64,000 bases of DNA from Streptosporangium oxazolinicum (GCF_039537505.1 NZ_BAABAQ010000011.1:186001-250000), one strand, 5' to 3'. Numbered from the stretch's first letter, positions 16,647 to 26,146 are shown. Numbers and translations are program-made. The notes: generated by a model not told the origin, from the sequence alone.

Positions 16647-18410
16647 GTGGCAGCTCGCGACGACGCTGAGGCTCGTGCCGCGCAGCGCGAACGGGAGGTC
16701 GCCGACCTCACAACACAGGTCTCCTTCCTGCAGGAGGAGATCAGCGCGTTGCGTCGGAAGCTGACGGAGTCTCCCCGGCAGGCCAGGATTCTCGAAGAGC
16801 GTCTCCATGACGTGCAGGCGAACCTCGCGGCCGTAACCGGCCAGAACGAGCGTCTGGTGGCCACCCTCAAGGAGGCCAGAGACCAGATCGTCGCCCTGAA
16901 GGAGGAGGTTGACCGGCTGGCGCAACCGCCATCCGGGTTCGGCGTCTTCCTCGAAACCAGAGAAGACGGCACGGTGGAGGTCTTCACCGGCGGCCGCAAA
17001 CTCCGGGTGAACGTGAGCCCCGCGGTGGACGTCGAGTCGCTGAAGCGTGGCCAGGAGGTCATGCTCAACGAGGCGCTCAACGTGGTCGAGGCCCTCGGCT
17101 TCGAGGACCTCGGCGAGATCGTGATGCTCAAGGAGCTCCTCGAGGACGGCCAGCGCGCGCTGGTGATCTCGCACGCCGACGAGGAGCGGGTGGTGAAGCT
17201 CGCCGAGTCGCTGATGGACCAGCCGATCCGGGCGGGCGACTCCCTGCTGCTCGAACCGCGCTCGGGCTACGTCTACGAGCGCATCCCCAAGTCCGAGGTC
17301 GAGGAGCTCGTCCTGGAGGAGGTGCCCGACATCTCCTACGAGGAGATCGGCGGGCTCATGCGGCAGATCGAGCAGATCCGGGACGCCATCGAGCTCCCGT
17401 ACCTGCACGCCGACCTCTTCCGCGAGCACAAGCTCCGCCCGCCCAAGGGCGTCCTGCTCTACGGGCCGCCCGGCTGCGGCAAGACGCTCATCGCCAAGGC
17501 CGTCGCCAACTCCCTGGCGAAGCAGGTCGCGGAGAAGACCGGCCAGTCCGGCAAGAGCTTCTTCCTCAACATCAAGGGCCCCGAGCTTCTCAACAAGTAC
17601 GTCGGCGAGACCGAGCGGCACATCCGCCTCGTCTTCCAGCGGGCTCGCGAGAAGGCCTCCGAGGGCACCCCGGTGATCGTGTTCTTCGACGAGATGGACT
17701 CGATCTTCCGGACCCGAGGCTCGGGCGTCTCCTCCGACGTCGAGAACACCATCGTCCCCCAGCTCCTGTCGGAGATCGACGGCGTCGAGGGCCTGGAGAA
17801 CGTCATCGTGATCGGCGCCTCCAACCGCGAGGACATGATCGACCCGGCGATCCTGCGGCCCGGCCGCCTGGACGTCAAGATCAAGATCGAGCGGCCGGAC
17901 GCCGAGGCGGCCAAGGACATCTTCTCCAAGTACCTCATCCCGGAGCTCCCGCTCCACAGCGAGGACCTCTCCGAGCACGGCTCCAACCGCCAGGAGACCA
18001 TCTCCGGCATGATCCAGCGGGTCGTCGAGCGGATGTACACCGAGAGCGAGGAGAACCGCTTCCTCGAGGTGACCTACGCCAACGGCGACAAGGAGGTCCT
18101 GTACTTCAAGGACTTCAACTCCGGCGCGATGATCCAGAACATCGTCGACCGCGGCAAGAAGATGGCGATCAAGCAGTTCCTGGAGACCGGTCAGAAGGGC
18201 CTGAGGATCCAGCACCTGCTGGCGGCCTGCGTGGACGAGTTCTCCGAGAACGAGGACCTGCCCAACACCACCAACCCCGACGACTGGGCCCGCATCTCCG
18301 GCAAGAAGGGCGAGCGGATCGTCTACATCCGTACCCTCGTGACGGGCAAGCAGGGCACCGAGGCCGGGCGCTCCATCGACACGGTGGCCAACACCGGTCA
18401 GTACCTGTAA
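16647..18410 (+). CDS. arc: proteasome-associated ATPase ARC/Mpa
   Basis: Hexameric AAA unfoldase that recognises Pup and feeds tagged proteins to the 20S proteasome, 587 residues. Residues 1-95 form the coiled coil that binds Pup. Two OB-type domains follow, then the AAA module with Walker A GPPGCGKT (about 273-280), Walker B VIVFFDEMDS (about 342-351) and the arginine-finger region PAILRPGRLD. The C-terminus GQYL has the penultimate Tyr that docks into the proteasome ring. The GTG start is fixed by a very strong AAGGAGGTGA. A 205-base leader separates it from trmI, and a terminator follows. Confidence 0.98.
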   Translation: MAARDDAEARAAQREREVADLTTQVSFLQEEISALRRKLTESPRQARILEERLHDVQANLAAVTGQNERLVATLKEARDQIVALKEEVDRLAQPPSGFGVFLETREDGTVEVFTGGRKLRVNVSPAVDVESLKRGQEVMLNEALNVVEALGFEDLGEIVMLKELLEDGQRALVISHADEERVVKLAESLMDQPIRAGDSLLLEPRSGYVYERIPKSEVEELVLEEVPDISYEEIGGLMRQIEQIRDAIELPYLHADLFREHKLRPPKGVLLYGPPGCGKTLIAKAVANSLAKQVAEKTGQSGKSFFLNIKGPELLNKYVGETERHIRLVFQRAREKASEGTPVIVFFDEMDSIFRTRGSGVSSDVENTIVPQLLSEIDGVEGLENVIVIGASNREDMIDPAILRPGRLDVKIKIERPDAEAAKDIFSKYLIPELPLHSEDLSEHGSNRQETISGMIQRVVERMYTESEENRFLEVTYANGDKEVLYFKDFNSGAMIQNIVDRGKKMAIKQFLETGQKGLRIQHLLAACVDEFSENEDLPNTTNPDDWARISGKKGERIVYIRTLVTGKQGTEAGRSIDTVANTGQYL

Positions 18411-18432
18411 CCACGTAACCACGCGTCACCGG

Positions 18433-18463
18433 CGGCGCGGCTCCCACCGAGGGGGCCGCGCCG
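18433..18463 (+). terminator. terminator after arc
   Basis: A 13-bp stem (CGGCGCGGCTCCC with GGGGGCCGCGCCG, one G-U pair) and a 5-base loop begin about 20 bases after the arc stop codon. Confidence 0.8.
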
Positions 18464-18669
18464 TCGGCGTTCCCAACCCTCGTCGATTTCGCACGCGTAT
18501 TCGATGGTCGGTTAACCTTGTCGCTCTTTATCCTTTTTGTCATTTCGGATCCGTACCTCCTTTCACACCCGTCCCGGAAGTGAACGGAAATAGACAGCCG
18601 TCACGGGGAACCCGAATGATCGAGACGCCGTCCAAGTGGCGTGCGTGAACATTCCGGCCCGGCCGCCCG

Positions 18670-19827
18670 GTGAACGGCACGGGGTCTCGCGAGGCGCTTC
18701 GGGGAAGTGGCCGCCTCGCCGAACTCGACCTCCTGCGCTTCTTCGCCGCCATGGCGGTGCTCGCCTTCCACTACTTCATCGCCTTCGCCTCGGTGTGGGG
18801 CGACCGCCCGGCCGAGCTGTTCCCGGCGATCTCCACCCTCTCCGGGCTCGGCATCCTCGGCGTCGAGCTGTTCTTCATGATCAGCGGCTTCGTGATCCTG
18901 ATGAGCATCTGGGGGCGGGGCCTGGGGGCGTTCGCCCTCTCCCGGCTGGTGCGGCTCTATCCCGCCTACTGGGTCAGCGTGGCCGTCACCGCCGCGGTCT
19001 ACGGGCTGACCGCCGCCACGGCCCTGGACCCCAAGCTCAGCCTCGGCGAGTACGGGATCAACCTCACGATGCTCCAGCGAGCCCTCGGGGTCTATGACGC
19101 CAACGGCGTCTACTGGTCGCTCTGGGTGGAGCTCCGCTTCTACGTGCTGATCTCGATCCTGGTGATCATCGGGGTGACGCTCACCCGCTGCCTGGTCTTC
19201 ATGGGGCTCTGGCTGCTGGCGGCCGGGTTCTTCGCCGGGAGCGACGAGGCGTGGGTCGATCTCGTGGTCATGCCCAAGTACGCGGCGTACTTCGTCGGCG
19301 GCATGGCGTTCTTCCTGATGACGAGATTCGGCCCCAGGCTCGTCCTGTGGTGCCTGGCCGGGATCAGCGGCGGCCTGGCCGTCAGCGCGGCGATCGACCG
19401 GGTGGCCGGGCGCGTCGAGAACGTCGGCTACGCCGCGATGCCGGTGCCCGAGTGGGCCGTGGTCGCCACGGTGATCGGTTTCTACGCGCTCATGGCGATG
19501 GTGGCGCTGGGCTGGCTGGGGTGGCTGCGCTGGCGCGGCCTGGTCGTCCTGGGGGCGCTCACCTACCCGCTCTACCTGTTCCACACCCCGGCCGCGGTCC
19601 TGATCGTCCCCGCCCTGCGGGACACGCTGCCGCCCCCGCTGACCGCCCTGGTCACCCTGCTGGCCGCGATGGCGTTCTCCTACCTGGTGTACCGGGTGGC
19701 CGAGCGCCCGCTTCAGGAGTTCGTCAAATCCAGGAGGCGTGGAAGGGCCGAATCCCCGTCTCCGTCACAGCTCCCCGCGCTCTCCCCGTTTCCCCTCGCA
19801 ACGGGCGAAAAGGCTTCGGTGCCATAA
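18670..19827 (+). CDS. acyltransferase-3 family membrane protein
   Basis: Integral-membrane O-acyltransferase (OafA/NodX type), 385 residues with about ten hydrophobic helices. The family opening is RLAELDLLRFFAAMAVLAFHY, where the conserved Arg/Asp and the FHY His are the usual active-site residues, followed by FFMISGFVILMS. It would transfer an acyl group to a cell-envelope glycan or glycolipid. It is an unusual guest between arc and dop; terminators before and after this region suggest its own transcription. The GTG start lacks a strong ribosome site and could be wrong by a few codons. Confidence 0.87.
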   Translation: MNGTGSREALRGSGRLAELDLLRFFAAMAVLAFHYFIAFASVWGDRPAELFPAISTLSGLGILGVELFFMISGFVILMSIWGRGLGAFALSRLVRLYPAYWVSVAVTAAVYGLTAATALDPKLSLGEYGINLTMLQRALGVYDANGVYWSLWVELRFYVLISILVIIGVTLTRCLVFMGLWLLAAGFFAGSDEAWVDLVVMPKYAAYFVGGMAFFLMTRFGPRLVLWCLAGISGGLAVSAAIDRVAGRVENVGYAAMPVPEWAVVATVIGFYALMAMVALGWLGWLRWRGLVVLGALTYPLYLFHTPAAVLIVPALRDTLPPPLTALVTLLAAMAFSYLVYRVAERPLQEFVKSRRRGRAESPSPSQLPALSPFPLATGEKASVP

Positions 19828-19914
19828 CTGTCCGACCACCGGGCATAGTGAAGGGTCTAGGGTCGGGAATAGATACCACGGAGAGAAACAGTCCCTGACG
19901 AACAGAGGGTGCGC

Positions 19915-21432
19915 ATGACGGTACGGCGGGTGATGGGCATCGAGACCGAATACGGCATCTCCGTGCCCGGACAGCCGGGGGCCAACGCGATGGTGACCTC
20001 CTCTCAGGTCGTGAACGCCTACCTGGCGGCCTCGGCCGCCAGGGTACGGCGCGCGCGATGGGACTTCGAGGAGGAGAACCCGCTGCGGGACGCACGGGGG
20101 TTCGACCTCGCGCGGGAGGTGGCCGACCAGAGCCAGCTGACCGACGAGGACCTCGGCCTGGCGAACGTGATCCTCACCAACGGGGCCCGGCTGTACGTGG
20201 ACCACGCCCATCCCGAATACTCCACGCCCGAGTGCACCAATCCTCGGGCGGCGGTGATCTGGGACAAGGCGGGCGAGCGGGTGATGCACGACGCGGCGGT
20301 CCGCGCCTCGGCGATGCCGGCCAACGCCCCGATCCAGCTCTACAAGAACAACACCGACAACAAGGGCGCCTCCTACGGCTGCCACGAGAACTACCTGATG
20401 CGCCGGGCCACCTCGTTCGCCGACATCGTCAGGCACCTGACGCCGTTCTTCGTCTCCCGGCAGGTCGTCACCGGCGCGGGCAAGGTCGGCATCGGCCAGG
20501 ACTCCCGGGGCGAGGGCTTCCAGATCAGCCAGCGGGCCGACTTCTTCGAGGTCGAGGTGGGCCTGGAGACGACGCTCAAGCGGCCGATCATCAACACCCG
20601 GGACGAGCCGCACGCCGACCCGGAGAAATACCGCCGCCTGCACGTCATCATCGGCGACGCCAACATGTCGGAGATCTCGACCTACCTGAAGCTGGGATCC
20701 ACCGCGCTCGTCCTGGCCATGATCGAGGACGGTTACTTCACCCGCGACCTCGCGGTGGACAACCCCGTCCAGGCCCTGCGCGCGGTCTCGCACGACCCCA
20801 CGCTCAAGTACGAGATCGCCATGCGCGACGGCCGCAGGCTGACGGCCGTGCAGCTCCAAATGGAATACCTGGAGCTCGCGCGCAAGTACGCCGAGGAGCG
20901 CAGCGCCAACGGCCTGGACGAGCCCACCAAGGACATCCTGGAGCGCTGGGAGTCGGTCCTCACCCGCCTGGCGGAAGACCCGATGCAGCTGTCCGGGGAG
21001 CTCGACTGGGTGGCCAAGCTGGAGCTCCTGGAGGGTTACCGCACCCGTGACGGCCTTCCCTGGTCGCACCCGCGCCTGCAACTCGTCGATCTCCAGTACT
21101 CCGACATCCGTCCCGAGCGGGGGCTCTACAACCGGCTGGTGGCCCGGGGCCGCATGCAGCGCCTGGTCACCGAGGAAGAGGTCCAGCGGGCCATCGAGGT
21201 GCCGCCCAGCGACACCCGTGCCTACTTCCGCGGCCGTTGCCTGAGCCAGTACAGCGAGTCGGTGGCCGCGGCCTCCTGGGACTCGGTCATCTTCGACATC
21301 CCCGGCCGCGAGTCGCTGCAGCGCGTCCCCACCCTTGAGCCGCTGCGCGGCACCAAGGCCCACGTGGGCGAGCTGTTCGACCGCTGCCGTACCGCCGCGG
21401 AGCTGGTGACGGCGCTGACCGGCGAGCAGTGA
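19915..21432 (+). CDS. dop: deamidase/depupylase Dop
   Basis: Carboxylate-amine-ligase-fold enzyme of 505 residues that deamidates the C-terminal Gln of Pup and removes Pup from substrates. The N-terminal MGIETEYGI carries the metal-binding Glu residues. LYVDHAHPEYSTPE contains the catalytic Asp. The Dop-specific insertion (the Dop loop) lies between residues 38 and 75 and distinguishes it from PafA. The ATG is preceded by AGAGGG five bases upstream. The gene is followed at once by a strong terminator and a cobalamin riboswitch rather than by pup, which is encoded 9 kb away. Confidence 0.97.
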   Translation: MTVRRVMGIETEYGISVPGQPGANAMVTSSQVVNAYLAASAARVRRARWDFEEENPLRDARGFDLAREVADQSQLTDEDLGLANVILTNGARLYVDHAHPEYSTPECTNPRAAVIWDKAGERVMHDAAVRASAMPANAPIQLYKNNTDNKGASYGCHENYLMRRATSFADIVRHLTPFFVSRQVVTGAGKVGIGQDSRGEGFQISQRADFFEVEVGLETTLKRPIINTRDEPHADPEKYRRLHVIIGDANMSEISTYLKLGSTALVLAMIEDGYFTRDLAVDNPVQALRAVSHDPTLKYEIAMRDGRRLTAVQLQMEYLELARKYAEERSANGLDEPTKDILERWESVLTRLAEDPMQLSGELDWVAKLELLEGYRTRDGLPWSHPRLQLVDLQYSDIRPERGLYNRLVARGRMQRLVTEEEVQRAIEVPPSDTRAYFRGRCLSQYSESVAAASWDSVIFDIPGRESLQRVPTLEPLRGTKAHVGELFDRCRTAAELVTALTGEQ

Positions 21433-21440
21433 CCGCCTGA

Positions 21441-21478
21441 GAGGGGGGAGGCGGCCCGGCCGGGCAGCCTCCCCCCTC
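21441..21478 (+). terminator. strong terminator after dop
   Basis: A perfect 12-bp stem GAGGGGGGAGGC / GCCTCCCCCCTC encloses a 14-base GC loop nine bases after the dop stop codon. It separates dop transcription from the B12 operon. Confidence 0.85.
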
Positions 21479-21563
21479 GGCGTACCCGGGCTCGCCGGAT
21501 CCCCGCGAACCGGACAGCCGGATTGACGGGGGACGGAGAACCGGGGTACGTTCCGGATGTTTT

Positions 21564-21659
21564 GTGGCGGTGCGAGGGAAATCCGGTGAGATTCCGGTGC
21601 GGTCGCGCCACTGTAACCGGCCCGCGAGGGCCGGGAGCCAGGTCACACTCGACCGCCAC
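21564..21659 (+). ncRNA. cobalamin riboswitch
   Basis: B12 aptamer with its hallmark core: GGAAATCCGGTGAGATTCC followed by the B12 box CGCCACTGTAACCGG and a later GGGAGCCAGGTCACAC. An 8-bp closing stem pairs GTGGCGGT at 21564-21571 with ACCGCCAC at 21652-21659. The ribosome site of cbtB (GGAGGAGG) lies 30 bases further on, so translational control is likely. High adenosylcobalamin should reduce expression of the cobalt-uptake and synthesis operon. Confidence 0.95.
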
Positions 21660-21701
21660 CGACCTACGAAAAGGGACGCGTCAATCCCGGAGGAGGTGGC
21701 C

Positions 21702-21896
21702 GTGAGCCAGATCTCGGCACCGCACGCCCAGCCCATCCCATGGCCCTCGCTCACCCGCTGGCTGCTCGCCGTACCGGTGCTGCTGCTCCTCGCCTACCTG
21801 GTCACCTTCGACCAGGGAGCGATCTCCCAGGCGGGAAACTACCTGCACGAACTCATGCACGACGGGCGTCACCTGCTCGGCGTGCCGTGTCACTGA
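21702..21896 (+). CDS. cbtB: cobalt transporter subunit CbtB
   Basis: Small membrane protein of 64 residues with one hydrophobic helix (WLLAVPVLLLLAYLVTF) and the His-rich C-terminus HELMHDGRHLLGVPCH expected of CbtB, which binds cobalt. The GTG start follows GGAGGAGG. It directly follows the cobalamin riboswitch and precedes cbtA by seven bases. Confidence 0.93.
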   Translation: MSQISAPHAQPIPWPSLTRWLLAVPVLLLLAYLVTFDQGAISQAGNYLHELMHDGRHLLGVPCH

Positions 21897-21903
21897 GCCA
21901 CAG

Positions 21904-22644
21904 GTGATCACCAAACTCATCGTCCGGGGCCTCGTCGTCGGACTGCTCGCAGGGCTGCTCGCGGCCGTCTTCGCCTACACCGTCGGCGAACCGCGCATCG
22001 ACCAGGCCATCGCGCTGGAGGAGGCGGCCGCGGCCGCCGCCCCGGCCGAGACGCACGACGACACCGGCACCGCGGCCCACTCCCACGACGAGGAGGAGGC
22101 CCTGGTCAGCAGGGACGGGCAGCGCTTCGGGCTCTTCCTCGCCCTCGGCCTGTACGGCCTGGCGGTCGGGGGCCTGTTCTCCCTCGTCTACGCGGCCGTA
22201 CGCGGGCGGGCGGGACCCCGCTCGGAACCGGTGCTCGCGGTCACCCTCGCCGCCGCCGCGTTCACCGCCGTCGTCCTCATCCCTTTCGTGAAATATCCCG
22301 CCAACCCACCGGCTGTCGGTGATCCGGAGACCATCAACCAGCGCACCGTGCTCTACCTGGTCGCCGTGGTCATCGGGATCCTCGCCGTCGCCGCCGGGGT
22401 CGCCGCCCACCGCTACGCCTCGCGGAGCGAACCGTGGGTGCGCTGGCTGTCGGCGGGCGCCGCCGTGCTGATCCCCGTCGTCGCGGCCTGGATCCTCCTG
22501 CCGGAGATCTCGGAGGTGCCCCAGGGCTTCCCCGCCGACCTCCTGTGGGACTTCAGGGTCGCCTCCATAGGGACCCAGGTGGTCTTCTGGGCCGGTGTCG
22601 GCGCGCTGTTCGCCTTCGCCGCCCGCAGGCGCGGCCCGGTGTGA
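21904..22644 (+). CDS. cbtA: cobalt transporter subunit CbtA
   Basis: Membrane protein of 246 residues with five or six hydrophobic helices, the first being LIVRGLVVGLLAGLLAAVFAY without a cleavable signal. A His/acidic loop (THDDTGTAAHSHDEEE) between helices 1 and 2 is a likely metal-binding site. The C-terminus repeats the family pattern WAGVGALFAFAARR. It acts with CbtB in cobalt uptake for cobalamin synthesis. Its stop overlaps the next start (GTGTGA). Confidence 0.93.
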   Translation: MITKLIVRGLVVGLLAGLLAAVFAYTVGEPRIDQAIALEEAAAAAAPAETHDDTGTAAHSHDEEEALVSRDGQRFGLFLALGLYGLAVGGLFSLVYAAVRGRAGPRSEPVLAVTLAAAAFTAVVLIPFVKYPANPPAVGDPETINQRTVLYLVAVVIGILAVAAGVAAHRYASRSEPWVRWLSAGAAVLIPVVAAWILLPEISEVPQGFPADLLWDFRVASIGTQVVFWAGVGALFAFAARRRGPV

Positions 22645-23204
22645 CGACCCCCTCGGGGGTCACCCGCCTGCTCCTGGTCTGCCACGCCTCCACCTCGGCG
22701 ACGGCGCGGGCCGCGTTCCCGGGCGACGAACCGCTCGACGAACGCGGCCTGCGCCGGGCCGAGGGGATGGCGCGGGACCTCGCCCCGGGTCCCGCGGCCT
22801 GCCCGGCCGAGTTGCGCTGCGTCCAGACGGCGGCGGCACTCGGCCTGCGGGCCGAGCACGACCCGCTGCTGGCCGACTGCGACTACGGCCGCTGGAGCGG
22901 CATGACGCTCGGCGAGGTCGAGGCCGCCGAACCCGAGGCGCTCGCGTCCTGGCTCGGCGACCCCGGCGCGGCGCCCCACGGCGGGGAACCGGTCACCGCG
23001 CTCCTCGCCAGGGTGTCCGGCTGGCTCGCCGCCCGCGCCCCCGGCAGGGCCGTCGCGGTCACCCACCCGGCGATCATCCGCGCCGCGGTCGTCCACGCCC
23101 TCGGCGCCCCCGCCCAGGCGTTCTGGCGCGTCGACGTCGCGCCACTGGCCCAGGTGAGGCTCACCGGGCGCGGCGGGCGCTGGCGGCTCAGCTACTCCCC
23201 CTGA
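22641..23204 (+). CDS. histidine-phosphatase-family protein of the B12 operon (CobC-like)
   Basis: Phosphoglycerate-mutase-fold protein, 187 residues. The usual RHG catalytic motif reads LLVCHASTS, so the phospho-acceptor His is present but the preceding Arg is Cys. Other landmarks are DYGRWSGMTL, HGGEP and the second active-site His in AVTHPAIIRA. By context it could be the alpha-ribazole phosphatase step of cobalamin assembly, though the Arg replacement makes catalysis uncertain. It is translationally coupled to cbtA. Confidence 0.82.
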   Translation: MTTPSGVTRLLLVCHASTSATARAAFPGDEPLDERGLRRAEGMARDLAPGPAACPAELRCVQTAAALGLRAEHDPLLADCDYGRWSGMTLGEVEAAEPEALASWLGDPGAAPHGGEPVTALLARVSGWLAARAPGRAVAVTHPAIIRAAVVHALGAPAQAFWRVDVAPLAQVRLTGRGGRWRLSYSP

Positions 23205-23254
23205 CGGCTCCACCGACGTGACGGCCCGACGACTTGACGAAGGAGATCCCGAAG

Positions 23255-25465
23255 GTGCGTGACTCCCGCTATCCCTTCACCGCGATCGTGGGGCTGGAGG
23301 ACCTGAAACTCGCGCTGATCCTCAACGCGGTCTCCCCCCGGGTCGGGGGAGTGCTGGTCAGGGGGGAGAAGGGCACCGCCAAGTCCACGGTCGTCCGGGC
23401 GCTGGCCGCGCTCCTGCCGCCCGTCGAGGTGGTGACCGGCTGCCGCTTCTCCTGCGACCCCGCCGCCCCCGACCCCGGCTGCCCCGACGGGCCGCACGAG
23501 GCCCGTACGGAACCCCCGGCTCGGCCCGGGGAGGCTCGCTCCGGTGCGGTCCAGGCTGACGCGGCTCAGGCTGCCGTGGCTCAGGCTGCCGTGGCTCCGC
23601 CCGGTGGTGACCGGGGCGGCGCGGTGCGGCCCGCGCGACTGGTCGAGTTGCCCGTCGGCGCCTCCGAGGACCGCCTCGTCGGCTCCCTCGACATCGAGCG
23701 AGCCCTCACCGAGGGCGTGAAATCCTTCGAACCCGGCCTCCTGGCGGGTGCCCACCGGGGCGTCCTGTACGTCGACGAGGTCAACCTTCTCCACGATCAC
23801 CTGGTGGACCTGCTGCTCGACGCCGCCGCCCTCGGCACCTGCTACGTCGAGCGCGAGGGGGTGTCGGTCCGGCACGCCGCCCGGTTCCTGCTGGTCGGGA
23901 CGATGAACCCCGAGGAGGGGGAACTGCGCCCGCAGCTGCTCGACCGCTTCGGGCTGACCGTGGAGGTCCGGGCCTCGCGGGAACCGTCCCAGCGGGTGGA
24001 CGTGGTCCGGCGCCGCCTGGCCTTCGAGGCCGACCCCGACGCCTTCGCCGCCGCCTGGTCGGAGGAGGAGCGGGCGCTGGCCACGCGCATCGCCGAGGCT
24101 CGTACCAGGGTCGCCCAGGTCGTCCTGCCGGACGCGGCGCTGCTCAGGATCGCCACCGTCTGCGCGGGGTTCGAGGTGGACGGGCTCCGGGCCGACCTGG
24201 TCACCGCCGGCGCGGCGATCGCGCACGCCGCCTGGCAGGGCCGCACCTCCGTCACCGCCGACGACGTACGGGAGGCGGCCAGGCTCGCGCTCCCGCACCG
24301 CCGTCGCCGCGACCCCTTCGACGCGCCCGGCCTGGACGAGTCCAGGCTCCAGGATCTCCTGGACCAGATCCCCGACGACCCCGAGGGGCCGGACGACCCG
24401 GACGACTCCGGGGGCCCCGGGGGCATCGATCCCGACGCGGGCCCGGACGGACCCGCGCCCGACGGCGGCCCCGAGTCCGGGGACGCCACCTCGGACGACC
24501 CCGGCCCGGACGGTTCCGAAGGTCACGACGGCCGGGACACCCCCCGGCCCGCGGATCCGGACGTCCGGGGCGCCTCCGACCCCGAGGCGAAGGAGGTCCC
24601 GGCCTCCGCCGAGGATCCCCGGGAGTCGCCGGAGACGACCGGGGGAGTACCGGCCCGCGAGCAGACCTTCGACGCCGACCCCGGGGGCAGGACCAGGCTT
24701 TTCACCGTCCCCGGCATCGGCGCCGGAGCCCCGGGGCGCCGGTCGCGCGCCAGGACGCCCCTGGGCCGTACCACGGGGGCCAGGGTCCCCGAGGGCCACC
24801 CCGGCTCCCTCCACCTGCGGGCCACCATCGGCGCCGCCGCCCCGTACCAGGTCGCGCGGGGCAGGAGCGGGCCCGGACTGCTGCTGCGGCGCGGCGACCT
24901 CAGGGAGGCGGTCCGCGAGGGCCGCGAGGGCAACCTGGTGCTGTTCGTCGTGGACGCGAGCGGTTCCATGGCCGCCAGGCAGCGCATGCGCGCGGTCAAG
25001 ACAGCGGTGCTGGGCCTGCTCCTCGACGCCTACCAGCGCCGCGACAAGGTCGGGCTCGTCACCTTCCGCGGCGCCCGCGCCGACCTGGTCCTGCCGCCCA
25101 CCTCCTCCGTCGAGACCGGGGCGGCCCGGCTGCGCGAGCTCCCCACCGGAGGCCGGACCCCGCTGGCCGCCGGACTGCTGCGGGCCGCCGAGGTGCTGCG
25201 GGTCGAGCGCCTGCGCGACCCGTCCAGGCGCCCGCTGGTGGTCCTGGTCACCGACGGGCGGGCCACCTCGGGAACCGTCGAGGAGTCCCACCGCGCGGCG
25301 GGACTGCTGGCCGGGGTGGCGGGCGTGGTGGTCGACTGCGAGGGCGGTCACGTACGCCTCGGCCTCGCGGCCTCCCTGGCGGCGCGGATGGGCGCGGAGA
25401 CCGTACGCCTCGACGACCTCACCGACCTGGCCGGGGTGGTCCGTGAACGGCGCGGCGCCGCGTGA
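23255..25465 (+). CDS. fused ChlI/ChlD-type chelatase subunit (AAA + VWA), probable cobaltochelatase partner
   Basis: 736-residue fusion of the two small subunits of magnesium/cobalt chelatases. The N-terminal AAA domain has Walker A RGEKGTAKST (about residues 35-44), the LYVDEVNLL Walker B and VGTMNPEEGELRPQLLDRFGL. A long acidic Asp/Pro-rich linker (about 365-480) follows. The C-terminal VWA domain has the metal-site motif VDASGSM and TDGRATSG. It would energise cobalt insertion by a CobN-type large subunit, which is not in this window. GTG at this position has AAGGAG nine bases upstream; a TTG at 23234 is less likely. Confidence 0.92.
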   Translation: MRDSRYPFTAIVGLEDLKLALILNAVSPRVGGVLVRGEKGTAKSTVVRALAALLPPVEVVTGCRFSCDPAAPDPGCPDGPHEARTEPPARPGEARSGAVQADAAQAAVAQAAVAPPGGDRGGAVRPARLVELPVGASEDRLVGSLDIERALTEGVKSFEPGLLAGAHRGVLYVDEVNLLHDHLVDLLLDAAALGTCYVEREGVSVRHAARFLLVGTMNPEEGELRPQLLDRFGLTVEVRASREPSQRVDVVRRRLAFEADPDAFAAAWSEEERALATRIAEARTRVAQVVLPDAALLRIATVCAGFEVDGLRADLVTAGAAIAHAAWQGRTSVTADDVREAARLALPHRRRRDPFDAPGLDESRLQDLLDQIPDDPEGPDDPDDSGGPGGIDPDAGPDGPAPDGGPESGDATSDDPGPDGSEGHDGRDTPRPADPDVRGASDPEAKEVPASAEDPRESPETTGGVPAREQTFDADPGGRTRLFTVPGIGAGAPGRRSRARTPLGRTTGARVPEGHPGSLHLRATIGAAAPYQVARGRSGPGLLLRRGDLREAVREGREGNLVLFVVDASGSMAARQRMRAVKTAVLGLLLDAYQRRDKVGLVTFRGARADLVLPPTSSVETGAARLRELPTGGRTPLAAGLLRAAEVLRVERLRDPSRRPLVVLVTDGRATSGTVEESHRAAGLLAGVAGVVVDCEGGHVRLGLAASLAARMGAETVRLDDLTDLAGVVRERRGAA

Positions 25466-25543
25466 CCGCGAAGAGCCGGCCACGACAGCGAGGACAGCGA
25501 GCCAGATGACAGCGAGTCACATGACAGCGAAGGGAGGGCGACG

Positions 25544-26146
25544 ATGCCGCAGGGCAAACCCGTCAGCGTGCCCGAGGACGGCCTGACCACCAGGCAGCGC
25601 CGCACCCGGCCGCTGCTGATCGTCCACACCGGGCCGGGCAAGGGCAAGTCCACGGCCGCCTTCGGCCTGGCCCTGCGCGCCTGGAACCAGGGCTGGCCGA
25701 TCGGGGTCTTCCAGTTCGTCAAGTCCGCCAAGTGGCGCATCGGCGAGGAGCGGGCGCTGCGGGTGCTCGGCGACTCCGGTGAGGGCGGGCCGGTCGCCTG
25801 GCACAAGATGGGCGAGGGCTGGTCCTGGATCCAGCGGCCCGGCAGCGAGGAGGACCACGCCGCCGACGCCCGCGAGGGCTGGGAGCAGATCAAGCGCGAC
25901 CTCGCCGCCGAGACGTTCCGCCTGTACGTGCTCGACGAGTTCACGTACCCGATGAAGTGGGGCTGGATCGACGTCGACGAGGTGGTCGAGACCCTGCGCG
26001 GGCGCCCCGGCGGCCAGCACGTCGTCGTCACCGGCCGCGACGCCGACCCCCGGCTGCTCGACGCCGCCGACCTCGTCACCGAGATGGGCAAGATCAAGCA
26101 CCCCATGGACGCCGGGCAGAAGGGTCAGAAGGGCATCGAATGGTAG
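25544..26146 (+). CDS. cobO: cob(I)yrinic acid a,c-diamide adenosyltransferase
   Basis: CobO/BtuR-type corrinoid adenosyltransferase, 200 residues, which attaches the 5'-deoxyadenosyl group from ATP to cobalt(I) corrinoids. The P-loop GPGKGKST lies at about residues 30-37, then VFQFVKSAKW and the YVLDEFTYPMKWGWI motif. It begins after a GGGAGG-like site and shares its last bases with the start of cobB (ATGGTAG). Confidence 0.96.
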   Translation: MPQGKPVSVPEDGLTTRQRRTRPLLIVHTGPGKGKSTAAFGLALRAWNQGWPIGVFQFVKSAKWRIGEERALRVLGDSGEGGPVAWHKMGEGWSWIQRPGSEEDHAADAREGWEQIKRDLAAETFRLYVLDEFTYPMKWGWIDVDEVVETLRGRPGGQHVVVTGRDADPRLLDAADLVTEMGKIKHPMDAGQKGQKGIEW

